Of a stretch of 9,078 nucleotides of DNA, positions 1 to 5,190 are shown piece after piece. Position 1 is the stretch's first letter; each line of letters begins with the position of its first letter. The notes under the pieces are model-generated. The model did no database searches. It was not told the DNA's origin and was given only the letters and a program-made list of their open reading frames with translations. Origin of the DNA: Patescibacteria group bacterium (GTDB lineage: Bacteria; Patescibacteriota; Minisyncoccia; Minisyncoccales; CG1-02-41-26); the NCBI GenBank assembly GCA_020148085.1, contig JAHCRD010000019.1:1-9078 (forward strand). The letters are read 5' to 3'. Made by a program: the position numbers and the translations under genes.

Positions 1-445
1 TTGGGATTAAATTAAATATTGCCAAAAGGAGATTTATCCAAACAATATAGCTGAAAACAATTGCTAAATTTGAGACAGGAGTTAAATTTGCTAGAGGCAG
101 AAACCTTAAGAGCATTCCAAAAACAACAGCCAAAGAGATATTTGCTGTGGGACCTGCCATAGCCACTTTTGCTGAACCATATTTTTTATCTCTGAAATTG
201 AAAGGGTTGATCGGGACAGGTTTTGCCCAACCAAAAATTATTCCTGACCTCAACAAAATTAACATTAAAGGTAAAAGTACTGAACCAATAGGGTCCAAAT
301 GCCTTAGAGGATTCAAGCTCAATCTACCTGCCAGCTTTGCTGTTGGGTCGCCAAGATAATTAGCCACTGCTCCATGAGAGACCTCATGGATAATAATCGA
401 GAAAAGAAAAACTATAATAACAATAATAAAAAAAGTTGGGTCCAT
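1..445 (-). CDS. Site-2 protease, M50 family (C-terminus beyond window edge)
   Basis: This is an intramembrane zinc metalloprotease of the M50/site-2 protease family, the kind that cleaves membrane-embedded substrates or anti-sigma factors. The frame reads from an ATG at 445 for 148 residues and runs off the left edge. Visible features are a hydrophobic first segment (residues 4-19), the zinc motif HEVSH at residues 20-24, a second hydrophobic stretch around residues 58-72, a GPTAN segment near residue 104, and the conserved NLLLAIFNLIP segment ending at the edge. In this family that segment leads into the third zinc ligand (Asp in a PPLDG context), which is not in the window. An AGAGA stretch about 10 bases before the ATG is a weak SD. 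The gene is divergent from rpmB with 36 bases between the start codons. The substrate is unknown. The family call is firm. Confidence 0.9.
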   Translation of the reverse strand, partial: MDPTFFIIVIIVFLFSIIIHEVSHGAVANYLGDPTAKLAGRLSLNPLRHLDPIGSVLLPLMLILLRSGIIFGWAKPVPINPFNFRDKKYGSAKVAMAGPTANISLAVVFGMLLRFLPLANLTPVSNLAIVFSYIVWINLLLAIFNLIP

Positions 446-473
446 TGATTTTCTCTAAAATTTATTTTATTAT
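445..473 (+). promoter_or_regulatory. Putative promoter for rpmB and tRNA-Pro
   Basis: TTGATT (445-450), 17 bases, then TATTAT (468-473) matches a sigma70-type promoter at 4/6 and 5/6 positions. The predicted start of transcription is about 480, two bases before the rpmB ATG at 482. That would make the mRNA leaderless or nearly so, which agrees with the absence of any SD. The -35 overlaps the start codon of the divergent protease gene. AT-rich DNA gives chance matches, so this remains a prediction. Confidence 0.42.
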
Positions 474-500
474 TGTATCATATGAGCAAAATTTGTGCAA
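472..500 (-). promoter_or_regulatory. Putative promoter for the M50 protease gene
   Basis: Reading leftward, TTGCAC (500-495), 17 bases, then TACAAT (477-472) forms a sigma70-like promoter with a good -10 and a poor -35. Transcription would start near 465, giving a leader of about 20 bases with a weak AGAGA SD. Its -10 overlaps the last bases of the rpmB -10 on the other strand, so the two promoters may compete. Confidence 0.33.
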
Positions 501-703
501 TCTGTGGCAAGGGTTCCCGAGTTTTTGGAGTCAGAAAAAAACTCCGAGGAAAATACAATCCTACGGTCAAACGGAGGAAATATCCCAATTTACAATGGGT
601 CAGAGTTCCTATTGGAATAACTCTAAAAAAATACAAAAAATTTGCTGGCAAAAGAATCTTAGCTTGCACCAAATGCATCAAAGCATTGGGCAAGAGAAGG
701 TAA
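482..703 (+). CDS. rpmB: 50S ribosomal protein L28
   Basis: L28 is a structural protein of the large ribosomal subunit. The 73-residue product starts MSKICAICGKG, the typical L28 opening, and has the characteristic PNLQWVRV core (residues 35-42) and a CTKC motif near the C-terminus. C5, C8, C62 and C65 form two CxxC pairs expected to bind zinc, so this is the zinc-binding (C+) form. The length is normal for the family. ATG at 482 is preferred over an in-frame TTG at 473 because it matches the family N-terminus; there is no SD, and the predicted promoter makes the message nearly leaderless. Stop TAA is followed after four bases by tRNA-Pro, so both probably share one transcript ending at the hairpin at 784-810. 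Confidence 0.95.
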   Translation: MSKICAICGKGSRVFGVRKKLRGKYNPTVKRRKYPNLQWVRVPIGITLKKYKKFAGKRILACTKCIKALGKRR

Positions 704-707
704 TTTT

Positions 708-779
708 CGGGCTGTAGTACAACAGTTAGTATTTGCCCTTGGGGTGGGTAAGACCCGAGTGCAACTCTCGGCAGCCCGA
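708..779 (+). tRNA. tRNA-Pro, anticodon GGG
   Basis: A full cloverleaf can be drawn: acceptor stem CGGGCTG (708-714) with CAGCCCG (772-778), D stem GTAC (717-720) with GTAT (729-732), anticodon stem TGCCC (734-738) with GGGTA (746-750), loop TTGGGGT with anticodon GGG at 741-743, four-base variable region, and T stem CCGAG (755-759) with CTCGG (767-771). The C1-G72 pair, A73 and G37 are typical bacterial proline tRNA features. No CCA is encoded. The elbow is unusual: the 8-base D loop AACAGTTA has a single G where G18G19 is expected, and the T loop TGCAACT has G at position 55. The gene starts four bases after the rpmB stop, so its 5' end must be made by processing. Confidence 0.88.
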
Positions 780-783
780 AAGA

Positions 784-810
784 AAAAGCCACCTCGTGGT
801 GGTTTTTGTT
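784..810. terminator. Bidirectional Rho-independent terminator
   Basis: AAAAGCCACC (784-793) pairs with GGTGGTTTTT (798-807) around a TCGT loop, a 10-bp stem containing one G-T pair. On the plus strand it ends in a T-rich tract, closing the rpmB/tRNA-Pro unit. On the minus strand the same hairpin is followed by TTTTTCTTT and sits 36 bases after the nrdG stop, so it probably also ends the nrdD-nrdG transcript arriving from the right. A second, weaker 6-bp hairpin lies at 822-838 (CAGAGA with TCTCTG) without a T tract. Confidence 0.82.
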
Positions 811-842
811 TGTAGAATTCACAGAGACCCGTTCTCTGGAAA

Positions 843-1550
843 TTATCTTATTTGGCAGGTTTCAAAGAAAGGGGAGATTGCTTTTTGGATTTCTAATAGA
901 TAGTTCTCTGGATAGGGTTTTATTTTCTCAAACTTTGGGTCAATTGTTTTTTCTGGTCGGAAATTTTGTAAAAAATATTTTTTAGCTGGCGAGAGCCATT
1001 GAGCAATTTTTAAAATATCTTCTTTATCTAAAATTGTAGGGACTACCGTCGTTCTAAATTCGGCATCTATTTTTCCTTCCTTTAAAATTTTTATACTTTC
1101 TTCAACATTTTCTAACATTCTTTTATTCCAATTATTCAGTCCAACTATTTTGCCATATTTATCCTTTGGGGCTTTGACATCCATTGCCAGATAATCTACT
1201 AATTTTTTATCGATTAAATCTTTCAGCATTTTAGGATTGAAACCGTTAGTATCAATTTTTATTTCATATCCCAATTTTTTTATTCTCTGACAAAATTCCG
1301 GTAAATCCTCTCTCGCCGTTGGTTCGCCTCCGCCGACGCAAACGCCCTCTAACATTCCCTTTCTTTCTTTTAAAAATCTGAAAAAATCTTTTTCTGAAAT
1401 TTGTTGGACTTCATTTATTTTCTCGGGTAAAACAAGCTCTGGATTATAACAAAAAGGGCAGCGGAAAGAACATCCAAGAGAAAAAACCGTGCAAGATATT
1501 TTGCCCGGAAAATCAATCAAAGTTAGTTTTTGCAAACCTCCGATTTTCAT
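843..1550 (-). CDS. nrdG: Anaerobic ribonucleotide reductase activating protein (radical SAM)
   Basis: This is the activase that uses S-adenosylmethionine and a [4Fe-4S] cluster to create the glycyl radical on NrdD. The 235-residue protein has the radical-SAM cluster motif C27-SFR-C31-PF-C34 preceded by the family signature LTLIDFPGKIS (residues 9-19), and a GGGEPT SAM-binding segment at residues 73-78. The length fits the longer class of such activases rather than the roughly 155-residue E. coli NrdG. Its ATG overlaps the nrdD TGA stop (ATGA), so translation is probably coupled; no SD is seen close to the start. A related pyruvate-formate-lyase activase is possible from sequence alone, but the position directly behind nrdD decides the call. 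Confidence 0.93.
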   Translation of the reverse strand: MKIGGLQKLTLIDFPGKISCTVFSLGCSFRCPFCYNPELVLPEKINEVQQISEKDFFRFLKERKGMLEGVCVGGGEPTAREDLPEFCQRIKKLGYEIKIDTNGFNPKMLKDLIDKKLVDYLAMDVKAPKDKYGKIVGLNNWNKRMLENVEESIKILKEGKIDAEFRTTVVPTILDKEDILKIAQWLSPAKKYFLQNFRPEKTIDPKFEKIKPYPENYLLEIQKAISPFFETCQIR

Positions 1551-3655
1551 ATTTTAATTTTAAATTCTTCTCTTTCTTTGTACTCCTGCTGTTTTCCTTT
1601 GTGCCATTGTGACAGGGGCCTAAGGTATCCCACTATTCTTGTATAAACCTCACAAGGTTGTTTTATGGTGCATTTTGGGCAAGTCCAATGCTCACCAGTT
1701 AAATAGCCGTGAACCGGACAAATTGAGAAGGTTGGGGTGAAAGTGATATAAGGTAAGTGGAATTTTTCAAAGATTTTTTTGATTAACTTTTTAACAGTTC
1801 CTATATCAGAGATTCTCTCCCCCAAAAAGAGATGTAAAACTACGCCTCCCGTATATTTACATTGAATTTCATCTTGGAGTTTTAAGGCCTCGAAAATGTC
1901 ATCGGTGTAATTAACCGGTAGCATTGTCGAATTCGTGAAATATGGAGTCTCCTCCGTACCAGCAGTAATAATCTCAGGATATTTCTCTTTGTCTTTTTGA
2001 GCCAGACGATAAGCAGTAGATTCAGCAGGTGTTGCTTCTAAATTGTATATATTGCCAGTTTCTTTTTGGTATTTGACCAACTTTTCTCTCATAAAATCCA
2101 TAATTTCCAAAGCAAATTTTCTTCCATTTTTTGAACCAATATCCTCACCAATAAAATTTAACAAACATTCATTCATTCCCACCAAGCCAATGGTTGAGAA
2201 ATGATTAGCATAATAGCCACCTCTGGCTTTTTCAATTCCAGACAAATAAAACTTTGAATAAGGATACAAACCTTTTTCAATGAAGTTTTCTATGGTTTTT
2301 CTTTTAATTTCTAAAGAGTCACGAGCTAAATCCATCATTTTGCCCAATCGTTCAAAAAATTCTTTTTTGGTTTTTGAAAGATAACCAATTCGTGGCAAGT
2401 TTAGCGTCACCACGCCGATACTTCCGGTTAACGAGCCCGAACCAAACAATCCTCCCCCACCCCGATTGTAAAGTTCGGTGAGCTGGAGACGAAGCCTACA
2501 ACACATACTCCTAACATCCTCTGGTTTCATTTCCGAATTTATGTAATTGGCAAAATAGTTTGTGCCGTATTTTGCTGAGGCCTCAAAAATTCCATCGAAA
2601 GCTGGCTCTTGCCAGGGAAAATCTTTTGTAATGTTAATAGTGGGAATGGGGAAATGAAAGGGTCTGCCAGATTTGTCTCCTTCAAGCATCGCTTCATAGA
2701 ATGCTTTATCAAAAATTTTCATTTCTTTCTCAAATTCAGCATAAGTTTCTTTTTGGGGCTTCCCCCCGATAATTACTGGTTGAGAAGCAAATACTAGGGA
2801 GGGCTTGAGATCCAAGGTAATATTAGTGAAAGGAGACTGGAAGCCTACCCGAGTAGGCACAGCCATATTGAATAAAAATTCTTGGAGAGCTTGTTTTACT
2901 TTTGGATAATCTAAATTGTCATAGCGAATAAAAGGAGCTAAAAGGGTATCAAAATTTGAAAAAGCAATCGCGCCAGCCACTTCCCCTTGGAGAGTATACA
3001 TAAAATTCACTACTTGGCCCAGAGCAGCTCTGAAGTGTTTCGCTGGCTTGGTCTCGATTTTTCCCGGAACTCCTTGGAAACCTTTCAATAAAAGGTCATA
3101 AAGGTCCCACCCCATGCAGTAGCAGCCCAAAGTATCTAAATTATGAATATGCAAATCGCCAGATTCATTTGCTTCCCTAATTCTTTTTGGATAGATTTTG
3201 TTTAACCAATATCTTTTGATAATGTAGGAGGTTCCGTAATGATTTAATCCCTGAAGAGAAAATGCCATGTTAGCATTTTCTTTAACTTCCCAATCCAATT
3301 TTCCTAAATATTGGTCAACTCTATCCACTGCTTCCTCGGACACCATTACTGCCTCCCTTATCCTTCTTCTTTGCTCTCTATATAAAATATAGGACTTGGC
3401 AGTTTCAACAAACCCTTCCAAAATTAAAACTTCTTCAACAATATCTTGAATTTGCTCAACTGTTGGAATTTCTTTTTTTTTGAATCTTCGATTCAGTAAT
3501 TTGACTACTCTGTCGGAAAGTTTTTTTGCTTTTTTGCCATCCCCCTGGTTTGTCGAAGTTAAGGCCTTGAATATGGCTTCAGTGATTTTTTGTTGCTCAA
3601 AGTCAACAATTCTGCCATCTCTTTTTTTGACTTTTTCAAAAGTTGGTTTCACCAT
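1547..3655 (-). CDS. nrdD: Anaerobic (class III) ribonucleoside-triphosphate reductase
   Basis: NrdD reduces ribonucleoside triphosphates to dNTPs without oxygen, using a glycyl radical installed by NrdG. The 702 residues contain an N-terminal ATP-cone (about 6-95, opening VKKRDGRIVDF), the allosteric domain that senses ATP/dATP. The catalytic barrel follows, with cysteines at C178/C180 (GCYCMGWDL) and C385/C386 as candidates for the thiyl and partner cysteines. A C-terminal zinc site has C646, C659, C662 and C668, and the glycyl-radical loop RIVGYL has Gly676. The tail with WHKGKQQEYKER is typical of the thermophile/archaeal-like NrdD branch. The ATG at 3655 has no SD; it directly abuts an 11-bp hairpin, so initiation may be controlled by leader structure. 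The gene looks complete and intact. Confidence 0.95.
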   Translation of the reverse strand: MVKPTFEKVKKRDGRIVDFEQQKITEAIFKALTSTNQGDGKKAKKLSDRVVKLLNRRFKKKEIPTVEQIQDIVEEVLILEGFVETAKSYILYREQRRRIREAVMVSEEAVDRVDQYLGKLDWEVKENANMAFSLQGLNHYGTSYIIKRYWLNKIYPKRIREANESGDLHIHNLDTLGCYCMGWDLYDLLLKGFQGVPGKIETKPAKHFRAALGQVVNFMYTLQGEVAGAIAFSNFDTLLAPFIRYDNLDYPKVKQALQEFLFNMAVPTRVGFQSPFTNITLDLKPSLVFASQPVIIGGKPQKETYAEFEKEMKIFDKAFYEAMLEGDKSGRPFHFPIPTINITKDFPWQEPAFDGIFEASAKYGTNYFANYINSEMKPEDVRSMCCRLRLQLTELYNRGGGGLFGSGSLTGSIGVVTLNLPRIGYLSKTKKEFFERLGKMMDLARDSLEIKRKTIENFIEKGLYPYSKFYLSGIEKARGGYYANHFSTIGLVGMNECLLNFIGEDIGSKNGRKFALEIMDFMREKLVKYQKETGNIYNLEATPAESTAYRLAQKDKEKYPEIITAGTEETPYFTNSTMLPVNYTDDIFEALKLQDEIQCKYTGGVVLHLFLGERISDIGTVKKLIKKIFEKFHLPYITFTPTFSICPVHGYLTGEHWTCPKCTIKQPCEVYTRIVGYLRPLSQWHKGKQQEYKEREEFKIKI

Positions 3656-3690
3656 AAAATATTCGCTACGCTAAAGCTTGCGAATATTTT
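3656..3690 (-). repeat. Hairpin H5 abutting the nrdD start codon
   Basis: AAAATATTCGC (3656-3666) and GCGAATATTTT (3680-3690) are perfect 11-bp inverted arms around 13 bases. One end touches the A of the nrdD ATG and the other touches the stop codon of the short leader frame, with no bases between. The stem occupies the place where an SD would lie. Confidence 0.7.
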
Positions 3691-3735
3691 TTAGAAACCC
3701 ACGGTTTCTAACGCTCGCAAGCTTCGCTTGCTCAC
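3691..3735 (-). CDS. Possible 14-residue leader peptide upstream of nrdD
   Basis: A GTG codon at 3735 opens a 15-codon frame, MSKRSLRALETVGF then TAA. It is preceded by GGAGG with a six-base spacer, the best SD sequence in the window, while nrdD and most other genes here have none. Its last seven codons and the stop are the H4 hairpin, and its stop directly precedes the H5 hairpin, so a translating ribosome would melt H3 and H4 and affect H5. The peptide has three Arg, one Lys and no run of one amino acid, so it is not a classical amino-acid attenuator. It may be a chance frame, because the palindromes constrain its sequence. Confidence 0.35.
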   Translation of the reverse strand: MSKRSLRALETVGF

Positions 3736-3741
3736 TGTTTT

Positions 3742-3746
3742 CCTCC
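3742..3746 (-). promoter_or_regulatory. Strong SD for the leader frame
   Basis: GGAGG on the minus strand lies six bases before the GTG at 3735. The preceding CTCC (end of hairpin H2) can pair with its GGAG around CCGT, so the site could be hidden when H2 is open. Confidence 0.45.
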
Positions 3747-3782
3747 ACGGGGAGATACCCAATCTCCCTGATTCCCTTTGTG

Positions 3783-3815
3783 ATCATATCGAAATTTTTC
3801 AAATTCCGATATGAT
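3783..3815 (-). repeat. Hairpin H1 at the start of the nrdD leader
   Basis: ATCATATCGAAATTT (3783-3797) and AAATTCCGATATGAT (3801-3815) are 15-base arms around TTC. They are perfect except for one A-C opposition on the plus strand, which is a U-G pair in minus-strand RNA. There is no T tract, so it is not a standard terminator. It would be the first structure in a transcript starting near 3821 and might protect the 5' end or bind a regulator. Confidence 0.6.
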
Positions 3816-3827
3816 ATTATTATTCTA

Positions 3828-3856
3828 ATCTTACTTGAAAGTCAGAACCATTTCAA
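3828..3856 (-). promoter_or_regulatory. Putative nrdD-nrdG promoter
   Basis: On the minus strand TTGAAA (3856-3851), 17 bases, then TAAGAT (3833-3828) matches sigma70 consensus at 5/6 and 4/6. Transcription would start near 3821, just before hairpin H1. No paired NrdR-box repeats were recognised around it. Confidence 0.42.
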
Positions 3857-3860
3857 ATAG

Positions 3861-3877
3861 AAACTTTTCCACAGTTT
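3861..3877. promoter_or_regulatory. Operator-like palindrome upstream of the nrdD promoter
   Basis: AAACT-N7-AGTTT is a 17-base interrupted palindrome ending four bases upstream of the predicted -35. Within it, TTTTCCACA (3865-3873) fits the relaxed DnaA-box consensus TTWTNCACA. Either a transcription factor or DnaA could bind here, but one short match in AT-rich DNA is weak. Confidence 0.25.
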
Positions 3878-3921
3878 ACCCTCTTGCATTGCTGTAGCTA
3901 TAAGTTATAATAAAAAAATTT

Positions 3922-4063
3922 AAAAAAATAGCCCTGCCCTCTTCTCAGGATTTGCCAGAAATAATCCAAGTGGGTACGCGCCATTAAGTCATTTTGGCTT
4001 AACAGACGTTGCGCTCCCGTGAGAAAAAGTTTGTCCGGCAATCCAATCAGAAGGGACAGGGCT
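3922..4063 (-). ncRNA. Structured RNA, about 140 nt, 6S-like architecture
   Basis: A transcript from about 4063 to 3922 would have paired ends: AGCCCTG at the 5' end with CAGGGCT at the 3' end, extended by further A-T pairs into the U-tail. Inward follow CCC/GGG and TTCT/AGAA (arms 3937-3945 with 4049-4055), then GGATT-GCC with GGC-AAATCC (3948-3956 with 4037-4044). Next come a large unpaired bubble of 14 and about 15 bases, then a terminal arm with GGG/CCC, GCGC/GCGC and a TTAAG/CTTAA hairpin (3984-4002). Closing stem, central bubble and terminal arm is the plan of 6S RNA, which binds RNA polymerase. A strong promoter places the start at the stem base, and a seven-T run follows the 3' arm. 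Position-specific 6S sequence was not recognised; a cis-acting leader for nrdD is an alternative. SRP RNA, tmRNA and RNase P motifs are absent. Confidence 0.55.
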
Positions 4064-4069
4064 ATTTTT

Positions 4070-4099
4070 ATTGTATAATTTTTCAAGTAAGTTTGTCAA
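4070..4099 (-). promoter_or_regulatory. Strong promoter of the structured RNA
   Basis: A perfect TTGACA (4099-4094) and TACAAT (4075-4070) are separated by 18 bases on the minus strand; TATACA at 16 bases is an alternative -10. The predicted start, near 4063, is exactly the base of the RNA's closing stem. The -35 begins two bases past the stop codon of the upstream kinase gene, so the RNA gene is packed directly behind the operon but can be transcribed on its own. Confidence 0.68.
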
Positions 4100-4101
4100 C
4101 C

Positions 4102-5190
4102 CTAAAGCCCGAGAATCTCTGTCATCTGTTTAATCAAAGAAACTACTACTGGCGATGGCATCAAACTGTAAGAAGGAACTCCCTCATCATCAGAAAACTG
4201 CCAGGGTTTTTCAATTATCTTGACTTGCTTAATACCCTCTTGCCATTGGTAGCTATATTCTGGAGTGATTTCATAATTGTCGATAAATTGGGCAGCTTTT
4301 TCTACTGGTATAGAATTTCTTAAAAGAATTTTCGGAATACCATAAAGTGAAAATGTTTTTTTCATTAATTGTTCATCTTTGTCTAATCTTTGTCTAATTG
4401 GCTCTATGCCTAATTCATCACCCTCCTTTGGAAGCATCCTTGCCCCTTTACATTGTGAATTATCACAGATAAGATAAAATTTTTTCTCCTTCTGGTCATA
4501 GCCTACCGTTTCTGTTGAATGAACTTTTAGGTTTCTTGAGGTCTGGCAGAGGGGACAAACTACTCGATATTTTATTCTTTCATCAATTACTGTTTCTGGA
4601 ACATCAATCAGGACAAAAACATCAGGGTCATCTCGATAGCCAATTAAATCACGGAAAAACAAGGAATAAGAAATCTGGTCTAAGTCTCTGGGAAAACCAT
4701 CAATGAAGAGAGCTTTCTTCTTCCGCTTGGCTATTTCCTCTTTAACCAAAGCTAAAATCAATTCAGAGGAAAGAAGGGTTTTGGTGCTCCTTTTCTCTAA
4801 GGCAGAAATTATCTCTTTGAGGGATAGATAGCCACGGTAGTTTTTTTCCAAAAAAGAAACCAACTCTTTTCTCTTCTTCCTATCTTTTACCACCTCGTCA
4901 AGATTTCTCACCATATCTCCGATAGAAAAATGTTCCACGTGATCTTTGTCCACCACTTCCTTAAACATTTTAGCATAGGTGCCCTTGCCAGAATTCTTTT
5001 TCCCCAAAAGATAGGCAATAAAAGTGTTTTCTTTTAGGTATTCTCTTAACTTTTTAATTTCCCTTCCCGCCTTCAGCTCAAAATAATTTTTCCTTTGACT
5101 AAAATCAGTTAGGTCAAACTTCTGATGAGTCTTTTCAATTTTTGTTTTAAAAATTGGAAATTGAATGCCTCTCATAAAATTTATTACCAT
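4102..5190 (-). CDS. Adenylate-kinase-like nucleoside monophosphate kinase with extensions
   Basis: Adenylate kinases transfer phosphate between ATP and AMP. This 362-residue protein carries the fold's motifs: P-loop GKKNSGKGT (63-71), FSIGDMVR (88-95) at the NMP-binding site, DGFPRDLDQ (164-172), and a zinc-type LID with C212, C215, C242 and C247, followed by R266/R268. Normal adenylate kinase has about 215 residues; here there are about 55 extra at the N-terminus and some 60 at the C-terminus, neither recognised. The usual STGD is SIGD, losing the Thr that contacts AMP in typical enzymes, so the substrate could differ. The ATG at 5190 overlaps the upstream gene by 44 bases; Met6 at 5175 is an alternative start, and neither has an SD. 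It is the last gene of the operon. Confidence 0.82.
   Translation of the reverse strand: MVINFMRGIQFPIFKTKIEKTHQKFDLTDFSQRKNYFELKAGREIKKLREYLKENTFIAYLLGKKNSGKGTYAKMFKEVVDKDHVEHFSIGDMVRNLDEVVKDRKKRKELVSFLEKNYRGYLSLKEIISALEKRSTKTLLSSELILALVKEEIAKRKKKALFIDGFPRDLDQISYSLFFRDLIGYRDDPDVFVLIDVPETVIDERIKYRVVCPLCQTSRNLKVHSTETVGYDQKEKKFYLICDNSQCKGARMLPKEGDELGIEPIRQRLDKDEQLMKKTFSLYGIPKILLRNSIPVEKAAQFIDNYEITPEYSYQWQEGIKQVKIIEKPWQFSDDEGVPSYSLMPSPVVVSLIKQMTEILGL

Larger units (their letters stand above)
3656..3821 (-). promoter_or_regulatory. Structured nrdD 5' leader with alternative hairpins
   Basis: Reading toward nrdD, the leader contains five inverted repeats: H1 at 3815-3783 (15 bp, 3-base loop), H2 at 3768-3750 (7 bp), H3 at 3731-3717 (6 bp), H4 at 3711-3691 (9 bp, loop GTG) and H5 at 3690-3656 (11 bp, 13-base loop). 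A perfect 10-bp inverted repeat, 3715-3724 with 3674-3683, would pair instead of H3 and H5 and enclose H4, so two mutually exclusive folds exist. CTCC in the 3' arm of H2 could alternatively pair with the GGAG of the SD at 3746-3742. The H1 mismatch becomes a G-U pair only in minus-strand RNA, which favours a role in the nrdD transcript. No known riboswitch class was recognised. A palindrome-rich repeat element inserted here is the main alternative. Confidence 0.55.

Noticed and set aside
478..822. A 114-codon minus-strand frame across rpmB, the tRNA and the terminator
   Set aside because: It is the antisense shadow of three well-supported features.
822..838. CAGAGA/TCTCTG hairpin as a terminator for nrdG
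   Set aside because: Six pairs with no following T tract. The stronger hairpin at 784-807 is the better terminator.
3656..3735. CRISPR-like or transposon-end repeat
   Set aside because: The repeats are inverted arms of different hairpins, not direct repeats with spacers, and no transposase or target duplication is visible.
3678..3860. A 60-codon plus-strand frame in the nrdD leader
   Set aside because: It runs antisense through a series of hairpins and shows no family resemblance or SD.
3906..3911. Perfect TATAAT on the plus strand facing the structured RNA
   Set aside because: Its best -35 (TTGCAT, 16 bases away) is poor and the start would fall some 12 bases outside the stem. The minus-strand promoter is better placed and the longer T run is on the minus strand.
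3898..4086. A 62-codon minus-strand reading frame over the structured RNA
   Set aside because: It spans the RNA promoter, both stem arms and the T run, has no SD, and its sequence is explained by the base-pairing. The promoter -10 lies inside it.
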